A stretch of 64,000 nucleotides of DNA from Mansonella perstans (lineage: Eukaryota; Nematoda; Chromadorea; Rhabditida; Onchocercidae). How positions within the stretch are numbered: position 1 is the stretch's first letter; every line of letters begins with the position of its first letter. Of the stretch, positions 53,067 to 64,000 are shown in pieces. The notes below the pieces were generated by a model, which was not told where the DNA came from, ran no database searches, and saw nothing but the letters and a program-made list of their open reading frames with translations. Position numbers and translations under genes: made by a program. The DNA lies in NCBI GenBank assembly GCA_037074765.1, contig JBAMDO010000122.1, positions 100,055 through 164,054 on the forward strand. The letters are read 5' to 3'.

Positions 53067-54181
53067 TAATTGATTTTTCATATTTGCTTCTCTGAGAGCA
53101 AAATTTATTTATTGTATTTATCTAAATTTCTTAGCAGTCATATTATTTTGTCGCATCATGTGAAGTTAAATTGATGCCGAAAACAGTCAAAAATTTTTTT
53201 CCTTTTTTCCTGCGCCTTATTTGGACATTTTCGGAATCACGTTGGTTTGAATGTAACATAAGTAGCTTAATTAAAGGAGCTAGAGCTAAGTATTATGAAG
53301 GAAAAGTGCGTCGATGAAGCATATAAGAAAGAAAGGCTGAGAGACTGTTATGAAATGAAAAGAAATTAATGTGTATATTAATGATAAGTAAGTGCTTAAT
53401 TGAATTACTAGAATACTCAATTTTTTCATTGCTATCTCTTTAATATTTTTTTGATATTTCTAATATCTTTTTTGATATATTCTTTGTATAGGAATGAAAA
53501 AGAAATCAGATGATTTACGTCTTATTGACGCACCTAAAAAAATATTGGGAAATAAAATCTTCTTGATTAAAAAATATTATTAGCAGTGACTCAAGTGAAC
53601 TGTAATAGTGTGATAAAAATCATGCCAAAGACCAGCTTACCCTTCAATATGATCCCGAGGGAACTTATCAAAGCTCTGCCTTTAACCTTGATAAAAAATT
53701 CTCGCAAGGTCAGTTTTTTACAACTGAACAGACATTAAACAATCCTCTACACTTATTCACTATCATACGATCAGCAGCTTCATACCTTTGTTTTCCTCTA
53801 CCTTTCCTGCAGCATATCTAGCTTAAAAAAACGAAAGACGTCCTTCATTGCCAAAACATATCAACAAAGCGACAGTCAACTATTTCCGAAGCAAACAATG
53901 AGGAATCTTAGTTAAAATTGATCATATTGTTTGTTTATTTTATAACTCATTTTTGTTAATGCTTATCAATTTGTTGCGTGTTTTATATCTTTTTTCTTTT
54001 TACTGAACTAGTAATATTGTATGAGTCAATATTGCATCCTAAATAAACTTCTGTCGTCGACAAAAGAACGGAATATAGCCTTCTTGAACAAAAGTATGTT
54101 TCGAAGTGAGTAGGCACTTGACTATTTATCAACATGAAAAAAATTAGCAGTTATAATTCCATAATTTGCTTATCATTCTGA
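53067..54181. other. Short intergenic stretch between converging genes
   Basis: It separates the 3' ends of the ground-like gene (plus) and the SLC41-type gene (minus) and should hold both 3' UTRs. I see no further coding sequence; frames such as the one starting ATG at 53494 are short and lack motifs. Confidence 0.5.
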
Positions 54182-57100
54182 TCAAAAGTCAATGCCACAC
54201 TGTCGCGTTACGTTCATCGTTCGATATCTTTGGTAAAGAACAGCTGAGGGAGCAACGCGATGCAATAATAAAAAGACAATATAAAGTAAACCGATGCCGA
54301 GAAGGTCACCAATGGAAGTCAATACTGGCACAGAACTGTTATCTGGATCTAATTGAAACCACCATAATCCATAAATCGTCACTTGGCATAAATAAAACAA
54401 TAACGAGCCCTAAAATTACAAATATAGATGATATGCACATAGTTTTTTAAAAGGATTTGCTTGAACTAAACACGGCTTAAGTAGAAATTAAGTCGAAATT
54501 AATTGTCAGACGAATAGAACTCTGCATTTCCATCAGTTTCATCAATCAATCAAATATCGACTAACTGATTGATCAAAAAGTATGTATGATCCAAAATTCA
54601 CGAATTCTTACTTGCACAAAGGCGGCGACAACGTATACTCCAACAAAAATCCAACTGAAGTGAACATTTTTGGCTGTAAAAATGACCACAGTGACAAACA
54701 AGAAATTATATGGAATTGCTGTTACTAAGAACAAGAATGCCACTTTAGAGTCCAAATCTGAAAATGATTTCACCATCATTGATGGCTACAAAATCCCATC
54801 AAGCCATATGTATTATTATTATTACCGCTATCATTGCTAACAAAAAGGAATCGAATTTCTTTTTTTGTCGAGTTTACCTAGTTTACAAAGAGATATATTA
54901 CCGAATACATATTGCTTTTTCCTTTTTCCTTTGTATCACTTTTTTTCGATAAGATTGTTGTGTTTATTTCATACCTTATTTTAAACTAGAAGATTGATCG
55001 TAGAATCTTAATCATTTTTTGTTTGAATTCAAAATTGGTCACGTGCATTAATGCAACTCATAAGAACAATGAAACATTTTTTCTTTGAAGTGATAATAAA
55101 TATATAATTGTCTGTATGGAGAAGATGAAAACCATAGGGATGAAAAGCACAGTGACTGGTCATCGGATCCGTCATCGACCAACAGCCGTGGGTGCAATCA
55201 TCTTTAAAGTATACAAGAAGCTGCTAACAGAAGGAACAGTAAAAAAAGTTCTATCGGCTAACGGCCCTTGGATAATCAAAATTGTTTAGAACCGTTGTCG
55301 TCTTAACTGACTCATTTGAGCAACAGCCATAGTATTCATCGGCTGGTTAAGATGTGCGACGAAAAACAGATTTCATATGGCAGCTACCGATAAACAGATC
55401 AGTGATTAGATGAAAATATGAAATCTCTAAGGAATTTTTAGAATTGAATTTGCACCAAGGATGTCACAGGTACCCGTTTGATGGTTTACTACTAAGCTTT
55501 CTAAATTCGATTGTCATTAATTACAAGCGCGCATAACAAGTCATGAAATGTACCAAAAAACTAGTATAGTCATCAGATTGAACATAATTCTACTCCAGGA
55601 TATACTTGTATACTTGTACTCCACGGAGTGCTTACAATACATTTCAACTTATCCAACTTTGAAACTTTGGTTTCAGTGTGTCAAAAAGCTGGATGATTTG
55701 GACTACGAATTTTCGCATTTGACTACTAACTGTATTTCTCATGTTCACCTGACTTCTCCAACTGATGTTGAAATTTTACCGGAAAATTTGTTGAATCTAT
55801 AAGAAATAACTTCACAAAAAAATTATTTTGACCGCTTCGAAATGATCTCATTTCGGTTAACAAACACCGATGTGTACAACCCTGGCTAATTCATTTGAAA
55901 TTTATAACGCAGACTAATTTCATCCCAACCTAATATTTTTGTCATTGCAAATAGGTAATTCTCCGATTTCTTCGATGAACAATTTCAAAAAAAAAATGCC
56001 CCTTCGCGGGCATTCTTCCTTTTTCCGTTCTTTTCTTTGCTGCTTCAAAAAAGGACAAAAGAGAATACTGCACTAGTGATTCTTAAATGAGAGAATCCCA
56101 TTATGAAGTGTGGTTGACCTCTTACTGAAATGTATGAATAAAACTTGAAAATTGGTAGTTTCAAATCCCAAAGCATCTACGCCAACATCAACAGGAAATT
56201 CTTTTCTGCTACTTTTCTCTTTGATTAATTGCAAAGTTCGGCGTTATTTTTCGAATAAATTAGATTGACACAGATGAAAAGCAAACGCTTACGACGTAAA
56301 CCAAAGAAACGTAGTGGATCCAGGAAAGTCCATATAGTTGTGCCGGTCGGAAATCTACCGAGTGAATATTTTGACAGATGCAATGCTGTAGCAAGACGAC
56401 TAGACTGTACACTTACTCGATTACCAGCAAGTCCTACAACAAATTTCAAAAGACAGGTATCCTAAGCGATCTTCCAGATAATACGAAAACAGATATTTCA
56501 TTGGGATTAATTCCATTATGAAGTATGGCGAACTGACTCTTACTAAAATTTTATGGCTAATGAAAGGAAAAAAGACAACTATTTTCTGTACCTGCGATGA
56601 GAGTATGAAGTGCAGCAATGCCAGGAAAAACAACAATTGCTGATTGAAGCAATAAACCACTGAAGCTGAAATCTGAAAAGTGTAAACTACCAACATTTCG
56701 AAACTGCGGCTGCAAGCCCTCAGAAAATGTATGAAGCTTAATATAGTCCGAGAACTTTTTTTGACTTTAAACACCACTCAGTAGACAGTTATTGAAGGAA
56801 GCAAGATTGACTCTAAGATTAATGGATTTTGTCACTTCAAATTCCAGTAAATTCCTGTTTTAATCACTTTCAGAGCATTTTAAGAGTAATTGTCATCACG
56901 TATTTTTTGACATAAACACTAACCAGCCGACAACAAGTGCTGCCATCACAGCAAACCAACCATCTCTCAGAATAGACCTTGTACGTGGTTCCTTCGCAGC
57001 ATAATAAGTAAGAAATGGTGTTGTACAGAGAGAAAACGTCATCATTACAATATTGAGGATATAAAGTTTGCGGATGTGCAAGTGAATCGTTAACGTGCCC

Positions 57101-59007
57101 ACGCCAATCTGAAAGGTATCAGAGGATTACCTTGATAATGACCTATGATGTATGAATTAAGCATTTATGAATGTTATAGTGATTAAGTCCTAAATGCTGT
57201 ATAATTTATTCTGGAGAATTTTAAGATGGTGCAATAATTTATTGGAATGTGAAGTCACAAAGTTCTTTGAGCTTAGAGTCACTCCTGTTGCCTTCAATAA
57301 TTATCTATTCGTTATTATGATATAATTGACTTAAGAAATTCTGACAATTAAGAACTTAAAAAATACTTTAAAAAAAGGCATTTTAGTTGAAATTTAATCG
57401 AAACTAGATTGAAAACCAATGGTTTACGGGGTATTTATTTCACACGAAGAAGTTCAGGAGAAAATTTACCAGCGTAATTAATGTAATAAAGTCGCTGAGG
57501 GTTGCCGTAAGTGGCCCAGCGATATTGTCAGGATCAATGCCATACCGACGAGAGAAAACAACTATAACTATCATCACGAAACCAACAACAAGAGAGGACA
57601 ATGATGCAGCGTAAATACCGCTTGAAAGTACTACTATTGCATGAGATCGCTTGAACTGCAAAGTTCAATTAACAGCATCCTTAAAATCAGTTGGCCTGGA
57701 CGGTACTTATAAGCTGAACGGAAATAAACTCCACGTGAAAATTGTAATTTCTATCGATTGTGCATAATAATTTGACAGAAAAAATTCAAATATCTTTAGC
57801 AAGTTGTTCAGATGAATTATGCTAGAAGTTGGAAAAATTAACCGTCGAATATGATCATTTCTTAAGATTTTTTCTCATCTCGGACAGCGCTAATTTACGA
57901 TATTCGTTCGTGTTACTATCAAATATAATTAATTGTAAGCAGTCGAAGATGACGCAATACAAATTAAAATAAGCAGAGACGAACATCGCAATTGATTAAG
58001 CTAACTGCATTACTCAGCAAAGCCGCGAGAAATGATAAAGTGATTGCTTGCAACTCGACAAGACAGAAATTAAATCGAGCAATGACAAAAATTTCGGTCG
58101 CTTTATTTGCTTGACCCGCATTGCTCTGAAATCGCGTCAATCTTCTTGTTTTAATTTCAAAGGAAATTTTAAAAAAGTAATTCATTTTCTTGTCTTCGTC
58201 CTTTTCTTTTTATTATAAACAACTTGATTTTATTAATGAATTGTAATGCTATCACTCCAACTACCGGTACTTACCCGTGATTCATGTTTTCAAAAAATCG
58301 AAAAGTATGTAACAAACCAGAGTGCAGAATCGTGATGCATATGTTACTTCAATGTTGTTTTTCAAGCCAAGCAAAGCTGGCACAAGAATAAACGCTTCAG
58401 GTACATGCAAGAAAAACCACCAATGTTGCGCTCGTTCAAAAAATAGCCCAGTACAAATCTGCCCCAATCCAGCAAAAAAAAATGGTAATAATGTCTAGAA
58501 ATTTTCGATTTTGCAAATTTTAAATGTTTTTAAAATTCATGAATGAATAACATTCCTCTAAGCCTTTTTTATCAAAGTACTAGACTTCGCTTTCAGTCAT
58601 AGCTTACGTAATCCCATAATTACCGTAGATGGGGAGATAGCCTGTATGGAAAGAGACACTCCAAGTAAGGTGACATACTTGTCTAAAAACGCTGATCAAT
58701 ATTGCCTTTTCTCTTTCTTCATCTAAATATTGAAATTAATCAAAAGAAACGCATTTTTGGAATTGCATCTTCCCAAATGATTAATTTTTTATTATACCAG
58801 AGTCACCATCATAAAACTGATGATCCCATTTAACGCATCTTTATCACATTGTCGAGAAAATGTTTATGTTAGATAATGGAAAGTTTTCTCGCAAAATATT
58901 TCGGAAAAAAAAAACATATTTTTCAGACCTCGAATTACTTCCCGTGAAGGCTCCAATACAGAATGTATTGAATCAGGAGGTACAGATTCTGATCGTTGTG
59001 TTTCCAT
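54182..59007 (-). CDS. SLC41/MgtE-type magnesium transporter, eleven exons
   Basis: Minus-strand exons: 59007-58929, 58722-58679, 58641-58624, 58494-58318, 58125-57985, 57655-57470, 57108-56924, 56665-56592, 56433-56272, 54757-54612 and 54409-54182. They sum to 1440 nt (479 aa) with every phase matching, near the usual SLC41 length. Two MgtE-like halves are clear. Half one has LLPFFFAGLGQICTG, EAFILVPALLGLKNNIEV, then TYASRF and GIDPDNIAGPLTATLSDFIT. Half two has PFLTYYAAKEPRTRSILRDG, GLAGNRVSVQSSRLATALH and QLDPDNSSVPVLTSIGDLLG. Both repeated DPDN motifs, which line the cation path, are present. The product is a polytopic membrane protein moving Mg2+ or related divalent cations. The first three exons are least certain: one intron would be only 37 nt and one exon 18 nt. 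The donor at 57984 is GTTCGT. A 1.5-kb intron (54758-56271) holds a terminator-like hairpin. Confidence 0.87.
55117..55802 (+). other. Coding-like plus-strand frames inside an SLC41 intron
   Basis: From ATG at 55117 one frame reads MEKMKTIGMKSTVTG, then AVGAIIFKVYKKLLTEG, to a stop near 55289. A second frame ending at 55800-55802 reads TECLQYISTYPTLKLWFQCV, KKLDDLDYEFSHLTTN and PTDVEILPENLLNL. Both are more hydrophilic and balanced in composition than surrounding intron, but I recognise no domain and cannot join them convincingly. They could be a small nested gene, remnants of one, or chance. Confidence 0.2.
55987..56014 (-). other. GC-rich hairpin followed by a T run, like a bacterial intrinsic terminator
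   Basis: Read on the minus strand, a 7-bp stem AATGCCC / GGGCATT with a six-base loop is followed directly by a T run of eight or more. This is the layout of a Rho-independent terminator, in an intron of AT-rich nematode DNA where GC-rich stems are rare. It may be chance or a scrap of bacterial DNA; nothing recognisably bacterial adjoins it. Confidence 0.35.
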
Positions 59008-60447
59008 CAACACAGTTTCCTCATTTTTCACGGAAAATTTTGAATGGTCTGATCATAAAAAGCTGATAAATATTTTCAGTGGCTTGGAAAAGACTTGTAT
59101 GGAAGCGTAATATATTAATTACAACACAATAAATTAATAATAGTTCCAAAATAAGAAGGCAAATAATTACAAAGACTCATATTGAGCAGACAAATGCAAA
59201 TAAATCAACCAATCAATCTGAAAAGTTCGGAAATGAATTAGTTATTCACAGTAATTTGTTTTTTACGATGAACCATCCGAGAAATTTGCATATACTGGTT
59301 GAAAGCATTTGCTTCATGATTTTACTGAGATATTAATATAATCTCAAGGAAAGAGATATTGAGAAAAAGTATCTTTCTCCTTTTGAATGCAGAAATACGA
59401 AAGCTGCAAGCTGCAATTCTGTGGAAAATTTCCTTCTTAAGTTGCATTACAATTTTCAGTTCATGCTAGACTTCTAACTTTTCACTTCAATCTTCAATTG
59501 ATAACCTCGATATCACTTTTTTAGTTGATGATCGGATTAAAAAGTTTCATTTTACTAGTGTCACTATCATTTACTTTCACAACGGAATGCATTGAATGTA
59601 GAATATAAAGCTTGGTTTTATCTGATGACAGAAGAATATCAGAAACTTTTAAACGACTTCATTTTGCCCAAACAATTCGTGAGAATGATAATTTGCGTGA
59701 AATTGCTTTTAATTTTTGACGATGGATTTCTGCCCTTAGTCAGTTCATCATTATTTATTTTTATTTCGATTGCGATTTATTCTTAGTAGACTGTAATAAA
59801 TTTTTTTTTTAAAGAAAGCAATTTCAAAATTCTCCATGTAAATATAAATCTTTGAAAATATTCGTTGTTTTTCAAATTGCTTATACTTTTTCAGATCTTT
59901 TGACTTCCCCAGTATCTGTGCAAGCCTATAACCGTTAGCATGAAGTAAATGATTTGAGTCAAGGGATGATGGATGTTCTCTATTGACTGTTTTATTTTTC
60001 GGTGAACTGTTTGCAAACTATGAACAAACTTAACATTTATCGACTTTGAAATTAAATACTTTATTTCAAATCAAATTCACTTGATTAGTTTATATGACAC
60101 TGTTGCTACTATTTCTGTTAAACCAACAGTAAGCATGAAGAAAATTTTTCTTTGCAGTGAGTTATTCAATTAGAAACTTTTGGTCACTTCAATTTCCACG
60201 AATTTCCAGCGAAAATGATCAGTGCTTCTTCATACAAAGGGAACTTAATTAGTAAAGGCAGTTAAGCGAGAACTTAAAAGAAGAAATGTATAAAAAGGAA
60301 GGGACTGCAAGAGAAAAATAAATAAATATTAGAAGGGCCAAAAAACAAATATACATGATTTTAACATAATTCGAATTATCAATTTATCAGTACTAGCAGT
60401 AGTTTCAATCGAAGATTCATTACTCTGGCACAGTTTATGACGATGAA
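59008..60447. other. Intergenic stretch, no gene recognised
   Basis: This lies between the presumed start of the SLC41-type gene and the inner edge of the right duplication arm. It should include the transporter's promoter. I see no coding motif or structured element in it. Confidence 0.5.
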
Positions 60448-61187
60448 ATTAAGCAATCAAAGGATCTTGAGGAAAAAGAAGGATGTAGAGAAGCTTTCGA
60501 TAAGAGCTTTTCTTCTTTAACAAAACTTGTCTTCTTTAACAAACTTGTTATCAAAATGGCCGACAAAATTTGATTATCACAGTTCAACTTCATCATTATC
60601 GGCTTCAAAAATTTCGGTCTTTAATTTTAGTGAAAACTGTCGAAAAAGCTAAAAGAAGAAAGCGAAAATTAAAACAAAATAAAAATTGTCAAATGAATGT
60701 AAAGCTGAGAAAATTCGATAAGTATAGTGTCTAGCTTGTAGTAAGGCATTCAACTAAGGAAAAATGAGCACGAATGCAAAGATTGAAAAGCAACAGCAGA
60801 ATAATTGAAATGTCATAATGTTAGCATTGATGACTAGACAAAGACAATAAAATGCATAAGACAATGTGATATTTTTTAAAATTTTCGAAAATTCTGCAAA
60901 ACAAGCACATAAAATTACAATAGCCAAATACTACAGAAGTGAGAAAAGTTTATTGAGTGCAGTTTGTTTGTTCGCTTTTCCAATTGATATTCTAATTTCC
61001 CTGTTCCTTTGCATTCCCAACGTTCTTGTGCTTCCAGCTGAGAGTTGTATGTTCATCTGACTGGTGATACGAGCTCATCCACTGTGCTCATTTACTCGTT
61101 GTAGCCATTTTCAGTTTTGATTAGTACTGCATTGAAAAAGTGCTTGTGATAAAAGAACATGTTTAGTGAATAGCCTTAAATATTTAA

Positions 61188-61396
61188 ATGGCAACAATGC
61201 TTTACACCTAATAGCAAAATTGGAAAGAACAAAAGCTCGAGTTTTTAAATGCAATATTAAATATAAGCAAATGGAGAGGAAAAGAGTCACTTAAAATTCA
61301 ATTAAGAGAGACTATAAATGCTGATCAAGGTGGGAAAACACCAATGCAAATGGCTGAATTAGCGTTGCCACAGCGCAATCTTAAAACTTATTGAAC
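61188..61396 (+). pseudogene. Truncated copy of the Wolbachia-type ankyrin fragment
   Basis: This corresponds to the 3' end of the left-arm fragment: NGNNALHLIAKLE at the start and PMQMAELALPQRNLKTY at the end, then stop. A two-base deletion (TTGGAAAGAAC against TTGGAGAAAGAAC) breaks the frame. The 5' portion is absent because of the deletion at about 61170. It shows that the ankyrin insert was present before or during the duplication. Confidence 0.65.
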
Positions 61397-61841
61397 TGAT
61401 TACGCAATCGATGCGAACAAGATACTGCTGCTGAAAATGTCTGCTATTGGCAGGACATGTTTCTAGGAAATTATGGAGAAAAATGGAAAAGATTCATTCA
61501 TTCATGATGCCAATGAACCCATTCACCGTAGAAACAACATTTTTATAATTTGAATAGATTGCAATTCGGAATGTCTTTTCATAAATTCATTTAGTCAAGA
61601 ATAAACCTAATTCACCAACTTCTAAAATTTCAATGCAAAAAGCAAAAAACGCGGGATAAAAATTTATTTTTATCTGAAAGAATAACTTTTAAGAGAAAAT
61701 GAAACATTCATATATTTATCTTTTACCGCATATCTGCATATTCGAAAATTATTTTATTAAACTAGGATTAACTATACAAACATATGAATCTGCTGCCAAA
61801 AATTGGTGCAATAGATAATTTGCTAAATCAAATTAATAAAA

Positions 61842-64000
<2,159 letters not shown>

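Overview
The window looks like nuclear DNA of a nematode, most likely a filarial (Onchocercidae) species. It is AT-rich, its genes have many small exons with GT-AG introns, and it carries a nematode-type ground-like (hedgehog-related) gene and a two-DM-domain sex-differentiation factor. It also holds decayed Wolbachia-type ankyrin sequence and degenerate mitochondrial DNA. The species cannot be fixed from the sequence alone. Exon models were built by hand from splice signals, reading phase and recognised family motifs; no search was run.

Left to right. At 12-2198 (minus) lies the 5' part of an Rh-type ammonium/gas channel. Positions 2.2-12.5 kb are mostly non-coding, with one plausible orphan terminal exon at 5722-5889 (minus), short repeats and a microsatellite. 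At 12541-15854 (plus) is a complete papain-family (cathepsin L-like) cysteine protease gene of ten exons and 402 aa. Its 3' flank contains a broken Wolbachia-type ankyrin gene (16302-16855, minus) followed by A-rich mitochondrial-like DNA with a recognisable cox1 piece (about 17.0-19.1 kb, perhaps again at 19.75-20.17 kb). Positions 21.3-40.1 kb hold no gene I can support. At 40125-46642 (plus) is a DM-domain gene best matching dmd-3/mab-3, with two DM domains and a polyglutamine tract. At 51437-53066 (plus) is a secreted ground-like protein with a perfect 21-bp coding repeat. At 54182-59007 (minus) is an SLC41/MgtE-type magnesium transporter of eleven exons and 479 aa. At 61842-64000 (minus, running off the end) is a second cathepsin copy.

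The main architectural feature is an inverted duplication. The block at about 13727-21346 recurs in reverse at 60448-64000+, with about 39 kb (dmd-3, ground-like gene, SLC41) between the arms. The right arm lacks a 4.1-kb piece of the left arm (about 16531-20616: most of the ankyrin fragment and all mitochondrial DNA), with a three-base microhomology at the junction. The two protease copies differ much more in mature-domain exons than in the introns between them, and almost all exon changes alter the protein. The right copy also carries several single-base deletions.

No operon-like coupling is evident. The genes look like independent neighbours: two membrane transporters, a secreted extracellular protein, a transcription factor and a tandem-derived secreted protease pair.
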